A DNA stretch of 64,000 nucleotides from Noviherbaspirillum saxi (lineage in GTDB: Bacteria > Pseudomonadota > Gammaproteobacteria > Burkholderiales > Burkholderiaceae_D), in NCBI RefSeq assembly GCF_003591035.1, contig NZ_QYUO01000002.1:1426001-1490000 (forward strand), written 5' to 3'. The notes under the pieces were generated by a model. That model was not told the DNA's origin and did no database searches. It saw only the letters and a list, made by a program, of their open reading frames with translations. Of this stretch, positions 45,101 through 53,611 are shown in pieces. Both the position numbers and the translations under genes were made by a program. Position 1 is the first letter of the stretch; each line of letters opens with the position of its first letter.

Positions 45101-45403
45101 CGCCAGCATATGAAGGTGCTGTATGCGGAAAACGGGCGCGATGGCATCGAAGTGCTGCACTCCGATCCATCGATAGAAATTGTGCTGATGGATATCATGA
45201 TGCCGGAGATGGATGGCTACGACACGATGCGCGCGATCCGGCGCATTCCGCACTTCAAGTCATTGCCCATCATCACGCTCACGGCCAAAGCCATGAAAGG
45301 CGATCGCGACAAATGCATTGCGGCCGGTGCTTCGGACTACATCACAAAACCCGTCGATGCGGCGCAGCTGCTGTCGCTGATGCGGGTGTGGATGCCGGGC
45401 TGA
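39140..45403 (+). CDS. Soluble poly-HAMP hybrid histidine kinase with GAF and three receiver domains
   Basis: The 2087-residue protein starts with about thirteen HAMP-like units, eleven of them exactly 92 residues long (191-1202), each ending in [15 protein letters not shown]... [12 protein letters not shown] domain follows (about 1200-1330), then a coiled coil and a histidine kinase core with His1409 in [10 protein letters not shown] and ATP motifs DTGVGIP and [10 protein letters not shown]. Three receivers have Asp1749, Asp1871 and Asp2018. There is no membrane segment, so it acts in the cytoplasm. The plan matches group III fungal Nik1 kinases and their bacterial relatives, in which HAMP stacks relay osmotic or cell-wall signals. 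Receiver 1 has Ala in place of the usual Pro after Asp, so it may be degenerate. It is co-transcribed with the GGDEF-EAL regulator. Confidence 0.96.
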   Translation: MDMRTETHDELDVKVLLATLRALKKGDFSARMPADWTGLAGKVADTLNEIIETNQSMAEGITNVSRVVGREGRLTHRASMPNLSGGWATMVKSVNSLIDDLVRPTNEMARVIGAVAKGDLSQTMSLDVDGRPLKGQFLQSATTANTMVDQLGSFASEVTRVAREVGTEGKLGGQANVPGVAGTWKDLTDSVNSMAGNLTSQVRNIADVTTAVANGDLSKKITVDVRGEILQLKDTINTMVDQLRSFASEVTRVAREVGTEGRLGGQAYVPGVGGTWKDLTDNVNFMASNLTGQVRNIAEVTTAVANGDLSKKITVDVKGEILQLKDTINVMVDQLSSFASEVTRVAREVGTEGKLGGQAHVKGVAGTWKDLTDSVNSMAGNLTGQVRNIADVTTAVANGDLSKKITVDVKGEILELKNTINVMVDQLNSFASEVTRVAREVGTEGRLGGQANVPGVAGTWKDLTDSVNSMAGNLTGQVRNIADVTTAVANGDLSKKITVDVKGEILELKNTINTMVDQLSSFASEVTRVAREVGTEGKLGGQAYVPGVGGTWKDLTDNVNFMASNLTGQVRNIADVTTAVARGDLSRKITVDVKGEILELKDTINVMVDQLSSFASEVTRVAREVGTEGKLGGQANVPGVAGTWKDLTDSVNSMAGNLTAQVRNIADVTTAVASGDLSRKITVDVRGEIYELKNTINVMVDQLNSFASEVTRVAREVGTEGKLGGQAQVKGVGGTWKDLTDNVNFMASNLTGQVRNIAEVTTAVARGDLSKKITVDVKGEILELKNTINVMVDQLSSFASEVTRVAREVGTEGKLGGQANVSGVAGTWKDLTDSVNSMAGNLTGQVRNIADVTTAVANGDLSRKITVDVKGEILELKNTINVMVDQLRSFASEVTRVAREVGTEGRLGGQANVPGASGTWRDLTDNVNSMASNLTGQVRNIAAVTTAVARGDLSKKITVDVKGEILELKDTINVMVDQLSSFASEVTRVAREVGTEGKLGGQAQVEGAAGTWKDLTDNVNFMAANLTAQVRGIAGVVSAVAKGDLKKKLTVAARGEMATLANTINEMTDTLAVFADQATTVAREVGVEGKLGGQASVPGASGTWKDLTENVNQLAANLTNQVRAIAEVATAVTRGDLSRSIQVEARGEVSYLKDNINEMIRNLKETTQKNAQQDWLKTNLARFTRLLQGQRDLQTVSALILSELAPLVFAHHGVFYMMDSAQEDAHLHLIASYGFRSTNNMPRSFRPGEGLVGQCALEKQRVWLTNVPRDYVVISSGLGAAPPTNIVVLPILFEQQVKAVIEIASLERFTETHLNFLDQLMETIGVVLNTIEANSRTESLLTQSQSLAQELQQTNLELAEKARLLSEQNIEVERKNSEVGQAKLALEEKATQLALSSKYKSEFLANMSHELRTPLNSLLILAQQLSDNPEHNLSEIQVEFAKTIYGSGSDLLTLINDILDLSKIESGTVTLEMSDYRFETMRLYVERTFSHMAEAKKIQFSVELDDNLPTAMRTDTTRLQQILKNLLSNAFKFTSHGRVSLHIGVAAGGWTSDHPILSQAEAVLAFSVTDTGVGIPTDKLQLIFEAFQQADGSTARKYGGTGLGLSISRELARLLSGEIRVESEVGSGSTFTLYLPYCCDSLTEDKDRRPLALPAPVDDDTHLIDHEPEKAEVQPAVLDSDDDSELPLDDRALVSPGDPAVLIVEDDEEVARALLDHAREHNFKGIVTRQADSALALTRDYLPTAILLDLDHAEADGFTVLNRLKRDPGTRHVPVHVLSVSDVREHALRNGAFSYLKKPCSMEDLQQQLSRIQDYVTSDKRHLLVVEDDTLQRESIVKLIEGNDVHIEAVGTGQQALHQLQRTPFDCMVLDLRLPDIDGFALLEQISSDPALKDLPVVVYTASELSPEAVEDLQRLAKTVVLKDARSPEKLVAETALFLHRPHASLPEQQRRMLDDAHASDTTLAGRKVLIVDDDLRNIFALSSVLERQHMKVLYAENGRDGIEVLHSDPSIEIVLMDIMMPEMDGYDTMRAIRRIPHFKSLPIITLTAKAMKGDRDKCIAAGASDYITKPVDAAQLLSLMRVWMPG
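39710..42745. repeat. Eleven tandem 276-bp units encoding HAMP repeats
   Basis: Units begin at 39710, 39986, 40262, 40538, 40814, 41090, 41366, 41642, 41918, 42194 and 42470, with no insertion or deletion between them. Middle units are nearly identical at protein level (for example [17 protein letters not shown] in almost every copy), while the flanking unit 39419-39709 is longer by five codons. DNA copies differ mainly at third positions, so they are old repeats under selection rather than a fresh expansion. Confidence 0.95.
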
Positions 45404-45410
45404 GCATGAA

Positions 45411-45440
45411 AAAAGGCAGAGGGCGATGCGCTCTGCCTTA
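45411..45440 (+). terminator. Terminator between kinase and chemotaxis receptor genes
   Basis: AAGGCAGAG (45413-45421) and CTCTGCCTT (45431-45439) pair around a 9-nt loop just after the kinase stop codon. The A-run on its left (45409-45414) gives a T-run for the opposite strand, so it may serve the leftward receptor gene best and act in both directions. Confidence 0.75.
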
Positions 45441-45461
45441 TCCATCCAATAATGACGTGTT

Positions 45462-47135
45462 TCAGCTGCGCATGCCGATCGCCTGATGCTTTGCAGCGGC
45501 AAGCGCGACCGCTGCGGGCCTCTGCAGCTTCTGTCTGCCCGGTGTGATGTCGATGGATTGTGAGAGCGCAGTGCGTGACGACGCTGAGGTCGTGCTGAGA
45601 TCGAACGCGGCGACCGTCTGCCCGAGAGCGGCGGCACGGTGCTGCATCGCCGATGCCGCTGCCGCGGCTTCTTCCACCAGGGCGGCATTGTGCTGTGTCA
45701 TTTCATCCATTGTCGCAATCGCGCGATTGATCTCTTCGATGCCGACGCTCTGCTCCTGGCTCGCTTCGGTGATCTCGTTCATGATGTCGGCCACATGCTT
45801 GACCGCTGCGACGATTTCTTCCATCTGCCTGCCTGCATCATCGACCAGTGCATTGCCGCTCTCGACCTTTTTCACCGAGTCGCCGATCAGATCCTTGATT
45901 TCTTTTGCGGCTTGCGCCGAGCGTTGCGCCAGCGTGCGTACCTCGGATGCGACCACCGCGAAGCCGCGTCCCTGTTCGCCTGCCCTGGCCGCTTCGACGG
46001 CGGCATTCAACGCCAGGATATTGGTCTGGAACGCGATGCCGTCGATCACGCCGATGATATCGACGATCTTGCGCGAACTATCCTTGATGGAACTCATGGT
46101 ATCGACTACGCGGCCGACCACTTCACCGCCCTTGACCGCGGATTCCGACGCGGACTGCACCAGCTGATTGGCTTGCTGTGCGTTTTCGGCATTGTTCTTG
46201 ACGGTCGAGGTCAGTTCTTCCATCGACGACGCGGTTTCTTCCAAGGCGCTGGCCTGGGATTCGGTACGCGTCGACAAGTCCGCATTGCCTGCCGAAATTT
46301 CATTCGACGCCACGCTGATTTCTTCGGTACCCGCCCGAACCTGGCTCACGATGCCGGACAAGCTTTCATCCATTTCCTTGAGTGCCTGCAGCAATTCGCT
46401 GGTTTCGTCCTTGCCCTGCACCTGAATTTGCGCACCCAGCTTGCCTGCCGCAACACGCTTGGCCACGCCGACCGCGTCGCGCAAGGGCAGCGTGATGCTG
46501 CGCGTGGTGAAGACGGAAAGTATGCCGCCGATAATCACGGTCAGGATAGCCGTGACAAGCAAAACGGTCGTCATGCGCCGGCCGGATGCGTCGGTTTCCT
46601 GGATCAGTCTGTCAACCGCCTGCTGTTGCATGCCGACCAGCTTGTCGATCTCGACAATAGCCTTTTGGTTAAGCGGATCGATGGCCGATGAAATTACTTT
46701 GCCGGCGGCTTCGTTCGCATATTCCTTGACCTTTTGAATCGCTTCCTGGAATGGCGCCTCGGATTGCTTGTTGAGATCGGCGATGGTTGCGACGATCGCT
46801 TTTTCTTCAGCGGTCAGTCCCAGGGCCAGCAGCTTTTCCTGGGCTTCCTGGAAGCGCTTGCGCTGAGCCTGCGCCTTGCCTTCTTCGCGTTGCATGTCCG
46901 GCGTCGTGTATTGCAAGCCGACGTTGCGCATGGCGATTCCGCCTTCGAGCACCGCACCGCGCATGGCATTCGCCAGTACCGCCTTGGCGTTGGCGTATTT
47001 CATTCCATCGCTCTGGACTTGGCGTGCTTTCGCGCTGATGACGATGTCGGCACCCAGCACGCAAACGAGCAACACAAGAATAATGCCGAAGCCAATACCC
47101 AGCCGCGTACCAATTTTCACCGTACGTAGATTCAT
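45462..47135 (-). CDS. Methyl-accepting chemotaxis protein
   Basis: The 557-residue receptor has an N-terminal membrane helix ([22 protein letters not shown]), a periplasmic four-helix-bundle sensor domain (about 35-185), a second helix ([20 protein letters not shown]) and a HAMP segment ([26 protein letters not shown]). The conserved signalling tip contains [50 protein letters not shown]. It signals to CheA/CheW. The C-terminus ends without the NWETF-like CheR-binding pentapeptide, so it relies on other receptors for methylation. The ligand is unknown. It is a single leftward gene; the 481-nt gap upstream holds its promoter. Confidence 0.95.
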   Translation of the reverse strand: MNLRTVKIGTRLGIGFGIILVLLVCVLGADIVISAKARQVQSDGMKYANAKAVLANAMRGAVLEGGIAMRNVGLQYTTPDMQREEGKAQAQRKRFQEAQEKLLALGLTAEEKAIVATIADLNKQSEAPFQEAIQKVKEYANEAAGKVISSAIDPLNQKAIVEIDKLVGMQQQAVDRLIQETDASGRRMTTVLLVTAILTVIIGGILSVFTTRSITLPLRDAVGVAKRVAAGKLGAQIQVQGKDETSELLQALKEMDESLSGIVSQVRAGTEEISVASNEISAGNADLSTRTESQASALEETASSMEELTSTVKNNAENAQQANQLVQSASESAVKGGEVVGRVVDTMSSIKDSSRKIVDIIGVIDGIAFQTNILALNAAVEAARAGEQGRGFAVVASEVRTLAQRSAQAAKEIKDLIGDSVKKVESGNALVDDAGRQMEEIVAAVKHVADIMNEITEASQEQSVGIEEINRAIATMDEMTQHNAALVEEAAAAASAMQHRAAALGQTVAAFDLSTTSASSRTALSQSIDITPGRQKLQRPAAVALAAAKHQAIGMRS

Positions 47136-47616
47136 CTTTGTCTCCCAATCCTCTTGCCTGCTGCGACGGTCGCGCCTGCCAGGCTTAAACCTGGTCGATT
47201 TAGTTTGAGCGCCGTTCCCTGGGTCGGGAATCGGACCGTCGCATTGGCCCGATTCACCGCTGCCTCACAGTCGCCTGCAAGCGTGCGTAAAAACCCAGCA
47301 CGGTCAGTGTAGTCCACAACACACATATTTTCCAAGCAGCAATTTCTTCGGCTGATTTACGTTGGAAAATGCTGTATGGATATTGAACGGATAGCCGTTC
47401 GGCCTGAACGCAAAAAATCCCGCCACAAGACGGGTTTACGAGTCGGTGGGAGCGGATAGATGCTTAATCCACGGAGCAGCGGCCAATCACTGCTATTCAT
47501 TGCCTGTTTTTTATACAGCAAGCATGTAATGCCCAAAATCCCGACATAAAGAGGAATGTTGCGCCACCGCGTCATCGGCGGTGGATTTCATTAAAAAGAT
47601 AACAACGCGCAGACTC
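47136..47616. other. Intergenic region with a leftward terminator, no gene supported
   Basis: This region holds the promoter of the chemotaxis gene (right of 47136) and the 3' end of the beta-lactamase-like transcript. A 72-residue open frame on the minus strand (47357-47575) is crossed by the terminator at 47412-47437 and lacks a ribosome site, so I do not call it. I looked for a flagellar sigma28 promoter and found only a partial match. GAACGG/CCGTTC near 47385 is a small palindrome. Confidence 0.45.
47412..47437 (-). terminator. Leftward terminator after the beta-lactamase-like gene
   Basis: Read on the minus strand, AAACCCG, an 8-nt loop and CGGGATTTTTT make a short hairpin followed by a T-run, about 180 nt after the stop codon at 47617. 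Confidence 0.6.
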
Positions 47617-48810
47617 CTAGAGCAACGCCGCGTAGACCAGGTTGCGAAAGAGCTGACGATAATGATCGCGCCGCTCCGGCGCCTGCATCAGCAGGATCGC
47701 AAGCAGTTTTTCCTGAGGGTCGATCCAGAAATAGGTACCTGCCAGGCCGCTCCATGTGTAATCGCCGACCGAGCCTGGCATGGCCGCCATGCCAGGCGCA
47801 GTACGTACCGCGAAACCCAGTCCGAATCCATAGCCGGGGCCTGGCAAGTAGTTCAAGCCCTGCTTCACCGCCGGCAGTTCGTCCAGATGATCGCTTGCCA
47901 TCAGGCGCACCGAGTGCCGTGACAGGATGCGCATACCGTCGAGTTCTCCTTCGTTGGCAAGCATCTGTGCAAAGCGCAGATAGTCATGGACGGTGGACAT
48001 CATACCCCCGCCCCCGCCAAGGAAATTCGGACGACGGCGCGGCTGGTTCAGACGAACTTCGGCACCGGTGACGGGATCTTTCGCAAAGGCTTCGGCGATA
48101 CGATGATGATGCTCCTCCTCGACCCAGAAGCCGGTATCGCGCATGCCCAGGGGACGCAGGATGCGTTCGGCGAGAAACCGGTCCAGCGTCATGCCGGATA
48201 CGCGTTCAAGCAGCACGCCGAGCACATCGGTCGAATTGCTGTATTCCCATACTGTTCCGGGCTGAAATTGCAAGGGTAGTTGGCCGAGCGCCTGGATGAA
48301 CTCGTCGTTGCTCAGGCGCGGATGTCCGACTCCGGCCTTGAGGTATTCGGCCTTGACCAGCGAATCGCCAAAAATGCCATACGTCAGTCCCGAGGTATGC
48401 CGCAACAAGTCCTGAATGGTGATCGGCCGATGCGCCGGCTCAAGCTCCAGCGTCCGGACGCCATCGACATCGACACGTTCACGGCCGACCTGCATATTGC
48501 CCAGTTCCGGCAGATAGGTCGATACCGGATCGCTGAGCAGAATATTTCCCTGCTCGATCAGCATCATGACGCCGACTGAAACGATAGGCTTGGTCATCGA
48601 ATAGATGCGGAAGATCGTATCGAGCCGCATGGGCGCGCCGGTAGCGGGATCCTGCACGCCCAGCGCTTCTTCATAAGCGACCTTGCCGTCGCGCGCGATC
48701 AGCATGACAGCGCCGGGAATGTGCCCTGCGTCGATGTCGGTCTGTATGCGTCGGGTCAGTGCGTCCAGGGCGGACGCGGAAAAACCTTCATGTACAATGC
48801 GGTGGTTCAT
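47617..48810 (-). CDS. Serine hydrolase of the class C beta-lactamase/EstB family
   Basis: The 397-residue protein has the beta-lactamase-like serine hydrolase fold. The nucleophile is Ser71 in SMTKP (S-x-x-K), the Tyr of YSNSTDVLG (about 190) acts as the second motif, and ADILLMQAPERR-type C-terminal segments follow. Family members include EstB-type esterases, D-aminopeptidases and penicillin-binding proteins; few are true resistance enzymes. No signal peptide is seen, so it is more likely a cytoplasmic esterase than a secreted beta-lactamase. It is a leftward gene, with the P-loop protein gene on the same strand 122 nt upstream. Confidence 0.88.
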   Translation of the reverse strand: MNHRIVHEGFSASALDALTRRIQTDIDAGHIPGAVMLIARDGKVAYEEALGVQDPATGAPMRLDTIFRIYSMTKPIVSVGVMMLIEQGNILLSDPVSTYLPELGNMQVGRERVDVDGVRTLELEPAHRPITIQDLLRHTSGLTYGIFGDSLVKAEYLKAGVGHPRLSNDEFIQALGQLPLQFQPGTVWEYSNSTDVLGVLLERVSGMTLDRFLAERILRPLGMRDTGFWVEEEHHHRIAEAFAKDPVTGAEVRLNQPRRRPNFLGGGGGMMSTVHDYLRFAQMLANEGELDGMRILSRHSVRLMASDHLDELPAVKQGLNYLPGPGYGFGLGFAVRTAPGMAAMPGSVGDYTWSGLAGTYFWIDPQEKLLAILLMQAPERRDHYRQLFRNLVYAALL

Positions 48811-48932
48811 TGGCTTGCCATCCAGTTGTTATACCAATCCGCACGACTTTCAGCGCACGGCTGCCGCGCCTCTGGAAAATCAAACGATCGTTTTTTATTT
48901 TAATCGATTCACTGCCAAGTAGTCTCTATTGG

Positions 48933-49595
48933 CTACACCAGGCCGTCATCATGCTCTTTCAATCCAAGGAACCGGGCAGTTACCGACCTATGCCTCTCCC
49001 AGTCCCCAGGGATAAATTCAATCGTTAGTACGGGCATTTTCATTCGCAAGACCAGTGCATCGCAAAGCTCGGCGTAGTCCGCCCAGAATCCATGCATTCC
49101 GCCTATTCCCTTGAGCCCTTCACATTTCGAGTACCAGGTGTTCTCCAGATATCCGGAGACTTGATTGGTCCAACCCTCTCCGCGTAGCTGCGATACGTAT
49201 TGCGAATGCTGACGGGCATCTTGCGGACGCAGGTACACCATTCGGGGATTCAAGGGCGCCACGATCTCCTCGAAACGACTAAAGTAGTCCCCGATAGCCG
49301 GCAGCCCGATCTCCATCATGAAACGTACAGTGGACTGAAACGCGCTTCCCTCAAGGATATGAATGGTATCGTCACTAACACAACGATCGACAAACCGGGA
49401 CCAGGAGCGCAGACACTCCTCGATGAAATTTTCGCATCCGTTCCTGTGTATTTTTAGCGACGCGGGATGCACGGGGTGGTCCACAGCCTCCTCCAGAAAC
49501 CATGTCGCACCGTACCCGGATTGTCTCGCAAGTACGCAAAGATACTCTGCCATGGTGCTTTTGCCCGCACCCGGTAATCCCTCAATCAGCCACAT
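48933..49595 (-). CDS. P-loop NTPase/kinase-like protein of unknown function
   Basis: The ATG at 49595 (MWLIEGLPGAGKSTMAEYL) is chosen; an upstream TTG at 49616 overlaps the neighbour gene's stop. The 220-residue protein has a Walker A loop GLPGAGKST near its start and RQSGYGATWFLEEAVDHPVHPASLKIH, but no recognisable nucleoside-kinase lid or guanylate motif. Aromatic-rich motifs (YLRPQDARQHSQYVSQLRGEGW, GFWADYAELCDALVLRM) do not match a family I can name. The small size resembles chaperone-like or gluconate-type kinases. It sits 11 nt after a secreted protein gene, so the pair is co-transcribed. It could phosphorylate a small molecule or a tRNA; that is inference. Confidence 0.65.
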   Translation of the reverse strand: MWLIEGLPGAGKSTMAEYLCVLARQSGYGATWFLEEAVDHPVHPASLKIHRNGCENFIEECLRSWSRFVDRCVSDDTIHILEGSAFQSTVRFMMEIGLPAIGDYFSRFEEIVAPLNPRMVYLRPQDARQHSQYVSQLRGEGWTNQVSGYLENTWYSKCEGLKGIGGMHGFWADYAELCDALVLRMKMPVLTIEFIPGDWERHRSVTARFLGLKEHDDGLV

Positions 49596-49606
49596 TTTCA
49601 ATAATC

Positions 49607-50296
49607 TTATGCACAACCGATTTGTTGCATCAGCTGTTGCGTCTCCTTCAGTTTCCGACTGTAGCCTTCCATTGTTCTTGCATCCCCGCCGGTTCGTTGA
49701 AGGGATTTGATTTCCTCGATCTTCATTGACAGGTCAGCGCATGCGGGATTTTTTCCGCCTGTTCTTTGCCTGATATCTGCTCCCGAAGCAGACACATTGG
49801 TCGGTACTGCCTTTGGCTGAATGCGATTGTCGACAGGCTGGCTATCAGCTGTGCCTTTAAGCGGTTTGGATGCCTCGATGAGGGCTGCATAGCGCGCCTG
49901 ACGCTCCTTCTCTGCAATGCATTCGTTTTCTATTCTTGAACGTACCTGCGCTGCGGTTCCTCGTTCACCATAGACCTCTTCTATCAAATTCCGCCGCGCC
50001 GAATTCGATGCCTGGCTCAAGGCCTGCTCCAGCGTCAAACCTCCTTCACGTTGCCATACGATCTTTTGAGCATCGTTACCGCGTCGAGAACACGCTGCAT
50101 CGGCAGCGCCGGATTCCGCTTCTCTCGAACTCGTCGAAATTCCTTTTATCGTTTCCAGTTTTCCGTTTTCGCAAGGACGGTCCTGATAGGCATTGCCGCA
50201 CTTGAATAGGGATTGCGCGAAAACTGAACCGCTCGGACCATACATGACGATCAGCGACAGGATCAAGACGAATGGTTTTACAGGAAGTGTTTGCAT
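49607..50296 (-). CDS. Secreted or periplasmic protein of unknown function, 229 aa
   Basis: The protein starts with a signal peptide (VLILSLIVMYGPSGSVFAQ, cleavage after AQ or VFA). An N-terminal Cys pair (LFKCGNAYQDRPCENG) resembles the small DUF4124-type secreted domain. The central part is helical and Gln/Arg-rich (LTLEQALSQASNSARRNLIEEVYGERGTAAQVRSRIENECIAEKERQARYAALIEA), and more Cys sit near the end (NPACADLS and IGCA). The end is another helical segment (GYSRKLKETQQLMQQ). Disulfides between these Cys would be possible in the periplasm. It is the first gene of a pair with the P-loop protein. The 221 nt upstream, to the end of the intron, contain no supported gene. Confidence 0.75.
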   Translation of the reverse strand: MQTLPVKPFVLILSLIVMYGPSGSVFAQSLFKCGNAYQDRPCENGKLETIKGISTSSREAESGAADAACSRRGNDAQKIVWQREGGLTLEQALSQASNSARRNLIEEVYGERGTAAQVRSRIENECIAEKERQARYAALIEASKPLKGTADSQPVDNRIQPKAVPTNVSASGADIRQRTGGKNPACADLSMKIEEIKSLQRTGGDARTMEGYSRKLKETQQLMQQIGCA

Positions 50297-50520
50297 ATAT
50301 GGCGGGTAAACGCGCTTGGTGTCTACTCTATGGTTTTAATGAAGGGATGTGGAAAGCAGACTTGTATGCTGCCATGCTCAAACAATGTGAGCAATACTGC
50401 ATCTATGGGATAAGCCTGAAGATATTTGTGAATGGATCGACACATTGGTCGACCATTTATTGAGGATAAATGCGATTGCCTATCGTGGCCGCTGCCGAAC
50501 GTCGCACCGAATGCAGGATC

Positions 50521-50592
50521 GAGTAGGGGGTGAGATCGCCCTCACCGCCCTCTCACACCACCGTACGTGCGGTTCCGCATACGGCGGTTCAT
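50521..50592 (-). ncRNA. Group II intron domains V and VI
   Basis: The minus-strand RNA folds CCGCCGTATGCGG with CGCACGTACGGTGG, the domain V hairpin that holds the catalytic metal. A second hairpin of domain VI follows (GTGAGGGCGATCTCACCCCC). It is immediately downstream of the RT stop codon at 50592. Confidence 0.75.
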
Positions 50593-51983
50593 TAATCAAA
50601 CTGGAAGCGCTGCCGGGTGCCCGGCAGCGAAACCAAACCTAGTGTGTCAAAGAAGCGTTTTGGAAACGCATCGTTCATGTGGCTGGCGCCGGCGTTCCAC
50701 CATGGGCCACGTTCATTGCTTGCCGATTTCCATGCCCGATGTGCGGTGAGGCCCCTTTGCTGCAGGCGCCGGTTACGTGTCGCCGGATGTTTCCATTGAC
50801 GCCATAACAGGCACCGCAGCTTGCGACGTATCCACCCGTCCAGCTCTTGCAGCACACCTTTTACCTCGGTCAGCCGGAAGTACGACATCCAGCCACGCAA
50901 CACTGGGTTGAGTGCGGTGATCGTGGCGACGAGGTTGCGCGAGGCATTTCCGACGACGATTTCCCGCACCTTGTCTTTCAGCCGCTTGATGCTGCTGTCG
51001 GCGATCTGCAGACGTACCTGCTTGTGTCTCGTAAAGCTGTAGCCAAGAAACTTCCTGTGCCAAGGCCGCGCCACGGCGCTTTTCTCCCGATTGACCCGAA
51101 GCTTCAGTTTGCACTCCAGGTAATCGGTGATTTCTGCCATTGCGCGCTGTCCTGCCTTTTCGCTTCCAACATAGATATTGCAGTCGTCGGCGTAGCGGCA
51201 GAACCGGTGTCCCCGGCGCTCCAGTTCACGGTCAAGATCGGTCAGCAGGATGTTCGACAGCAGTGGTGACAGGGGCCCACCTTGCGGTGTACCCTCCGTC
51301 CTCGCGCTGACGATCCCATCGGCCATCATGCCCGCTTCGAGGTAGCGCCGGATCAGTTTCAAAATCCGTTCGTCCTTGACCTTGCGTGCTACCCGCGCCA
51401 TCAGGATGTCGTGGTTCACACGGTCGAAGAACTTCTCCAGATCGAGGTCGACCACCCAGCGGCGGCCTTCCCGGATATAGCCTTGGGCTTGCTGTACCGC
51501 TTGCCATGCATTGCGGCCCGGGCGAAACCCGTAGCTGTGTTCGGAGAATCCGGATTCACATTCTGGCTGTAGAACTTGCAGCAGCGCTTGCTGGATCAGT
51601 CGATCCAGCACCGTCGGGATGCCCAGTGTTCGTATTCCGCCGTTCGGCTTCGGTATTTCCACTTTGCGTACCGCGCGGGGCAGGTATTCGCCTGCCAGCA
51701 GTGCTGCCCTGACCGCTGGCCAGTGTTGTTGCAGCCATGACTTGAAGTCGGCCACGGTCAGTCCATCGCCACCCGCAGCTCCCTTGTTCCGCATGACCCG
51801 CTCATACGCTTGCCAGAGGTTATTACGTTCGACCACGGCCTCCATCTGCCACGGCCCTTCCGCTTTCGTTTGCCCATCCGCCGCCGTGCTTGCCTCGGCA
51901 CCCGGCACGATCCACCGCAATTTCCGATCGCTTCCTTCCGTGTCTGGCGCAGTTGCCTGCTTTGTTGCGTCGTCGGCTTGCAT
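50592..51983 (-). CDS. ltrA: Group II intron reverse transcriptase/maturase
   Basis: The 463-residue protein has the RT domains 0-7: AYERVMRNKGAAGGDG, VEIPKPNGGIRTLGIPTVLDRLIQQAL, SEHSYGFRPGRNAWQAV, WVVDLDLEKFFDRVNHD, TPQGGPLSPLLSNI and the catalytic RYADDCNIYV. A maturase domain X (RNLVATITALNPVLRGWMSYFR) follows. The endonuclease (HNH) domain at the C-terminus is absent, as is usual for class C introns that use DNA replication for priming. The N-terminal 45 residues are not conserved; another Met (MEAVVERNNLW) is possible as the start. It needs its own intron RNA to work, and both are here. Confidence 0.95.
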   Translation of the reverse strand: MQADDATKQATAPDTEGSDRKLRWIVPGAEASTAADGQTKAEGPWQMEAVVERNNLWQAYERVMRNKGAAGGDGLTVADFKSWLQQHWPAVRAALLAGEYLPRAVRKVEIPKPNGGIRTLGIPTVLDRLIQQALLQVLQPECESGFSEHSYGFRPGRNAWQAVQQAQGYIREGRRWVVDLDLEKFFDRVNHDILMARVARKVKDERILKLIRRYLEAGMMADGIVSARTEGTPQGGPLSPLLSNILLTDLDRELERRGHRFCRYADDCNIYVGSEKAGQRAMAEITDYLECKLKLRVNREKSAVARPWHRKFLGYSFTRHKQVRLQIADSSIKRLKDKVREIVVGNASRNLVATITALNPVLRGWMSYFRLTEVKGVLQELDGWIRRKLRCLLWRQWKHPATRNRRLQQRGLTAHRAWKSASNERGPWWNAGASHMNDAFPKRFFDTLGLVSLPGTRQRFQFD

Positions 51984-52136
51984 CGAGGTCGAATGTCCTA
52001 CTCGCGTTGTTCATGTTCAGGCCTTCGGCAGGATTTCTGGACTCACCGTCCCCGTCCTCGCCTACTATGCCCTCTGCTGACTTCTGCATAAGCATCCCGT
52101 CATCTCGCGATGCCGGTAGCACAATGGCACGTATGC

Positions 52137-52167
<31 letters not shown>

Positions 52168-52414
52168 ACGCTTATGCCTGTCGGATCTACCCCGCAGCCT
52201 TCCGGACAAGTTTCGGGCTTCGACGGTAGATGACGTCTTACCCGGCTGCGTTGCCTCCTATCCGCTTCCTGTTCGTCAGGCCAGCGCTTTGCCTTCGGCT
52301 TCCTTCAGATTCACAGTCGCCCGCGACACCCTTGCCGTTCAGCTAGCTCTTCCCCTTGTCGGGTGAGCAAAGGACTTTCACCTCCAAGTGAGTGCGCCCT
52401 GCCGGGCGCACACC

Positions 52415-52446
52415 AAAAAAAATGGCCCGAATCCGGGCCATTTTTT
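52415..52446 (-). terminator. pbpG terminator, target of the intron
   Basis: The A-run (52415-52422), TGGCCCG (52423-52429), loop AATC, CGGGCCA (52434-52440) and T-run (52441-52446) form a bidirectional terminator. On the minus strand its T-run is at 52422-52415 and the intron begins at 52411, so only three bases (GGT) separate them. Confidence 0.93.
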
Positions 52447-52461
52447 ATTTGAACGCGACTT

Positions 52462-53394
52462 TTACATGCTCGGACGCTTCTTGCGTGCCTTGGTATTGCT
52501 CACCGCGCCACCTTTCGCCTTGACCAGCACGACCGACGCCTGATTGCCGCGCGACTTGCGCTGGGCAACGCGTGGCGCCGGTTTGGCAGCAATCATCGGT
52601 TCGCCAGTCAGCAAGCGCTGCACGTTTTCGGCGTCGACCATGCGCGCCGCACTTTCCTTGGCATTGAGCAGCACCACAATGACGCGCTTGCCGGCTGCCT
52701 GGAAACGCATCACCAGGCAGCGGCCTGCTTCGCGAGTGAAGCCGGTCTTCGATAGCAGGATGTTCCAGCCGTCGCGGCCGACCAGGCGGTTGGTATTGTT
52801 GTACTGCACCATGCGCCCATTCATGTCCATCAAGTCACCGGTTTCGGTACTCATCTGGCTGATTTCCGGATAAGCGGAGGCCGCCGCAGCCATTTTGACG
52901 AGGTCCACGGCAGTCGAGCGGTTATACGGCGACAGTCCGGTCGGTTCTTCGATCGCGGTCTGGTGCATGTTGAGAGCAACCAGCTTATCCTTTACTGCGG
53001 CGACAAATCCAAGATGACCGCCCGGAAAGGTGCGCGCCAGAGCGGCAGCCGCACGGTTATCGGAAGACATCAGCGACAGTTCAAGCAAAGCCTTCCGCGA
53101 CAGCACGACGCCAACAGGAACACGCGAAGAACTATGCTTGAGCGTATCGACATCGCTCTCGTCGATGCTGATCAGTTCATTCATGTCCAGCCGGGCGTCG
53201 AGCACCACCATGGCGGTCATCAATTTGGTCAGCGAAGCGATCGGCACCACATCGTGTGCATTCTTCTCGAGCAGGACGGTACCGGAGTCTTCTTCGAACA
53301 CCAGCGCATGCTGGGAACTCAACGGAACCGCAAATGCCGACGCTGCCGTGCTCAGCAGCAGCGTCATCAGGGTTTTTTTGATCATGTAGGCCAC
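52462..53394 (-). CDS. pbpG: D-alanyl-D-alanine endopeptidase, PBP7-like
   Basis: The 310-residue periplasmic enzyme cuts peptide cross-links in peptidoglycan. It has a signal peptide (MIKKTLMTLLLSTAASAFA, with Met4 an alternative start) and the low-molecular-weight PBP motifs: Ser54-x-x-Lys57 (SLTK), SDN at 111-113 and KTG at 216-218. The C-terminus is a Lys/Arg-rich tail (RVAQRKSRGNQASVVLVKAKGG...KKRPSM) longer than in E. coli PbpG, perhaps for binding the wall or DNA. It stands alone and ends at the terminator used by the intron. Confidence 0.94.
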   Translation of the reverse strand: MAYMIKKTLMTLLLSTAASAFAVPLSSQHALVFEEDSGTVLLEKNAHDVVPIASLTKLMTAMVVLDARLDMNELISIDESDVDTLKHSSSRVPVGVVLSRKALLELSLMSSDNRAAAALARTFPGGHLGFVAAVKDKLVALNMHQTAIEEPTGLSPYNRSTAVDLVKMAAAASAYPEISQMSTETGDLMDMNGRMVQYNNTNRLVGRDGWNILLSKTGFTREAGRCLVMRFQAAGKRVIVVLLNAKESAARMVDAENVQRLLTGEPMIAAKPAPRVAQRKSRGNQASVVLVKAKGGAVSNTKARKKRPSM

Positions 53395-53611
53395 AGTAAA
53401 AAAGGTTGTACTACGGCACTAATCATAGCTGCTTAATGAATGGCAAGGTTTGCTAAAAAGCATTGAATTGAATAAATATTTTTAAACGTTGCGAATGCGT
53501 CTTGACCACTTTTCAACCTCGATCCACAGCGCTCGCCCGGCCTGGCCGACGGAAGCAGCGGCTTCCCGATACAATCGAGCGCATTCCCCCTTTCCATTCC
53601 TGAGGATTACC

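Noticed and set aside
47140..47200. A flagellar sigma28 promoter for the chemotaxis receptor gene
   Set aside because: TAAA with a GCC at the right distance matches only about half of the -10 consensus, which is not enough to call.
47357..47575. A 72-codon leftward frame with a hydrophobic N-terminus
   Set aside because: A terminator-like hairpin with a T-run lies inside it and there is no ribosome site.
50272..50463. A 63-codon rightward frame beside the intron
   Set aside because: It overlaps the start of the secreted-protein gene on the other strand and lacks a ribosome site.
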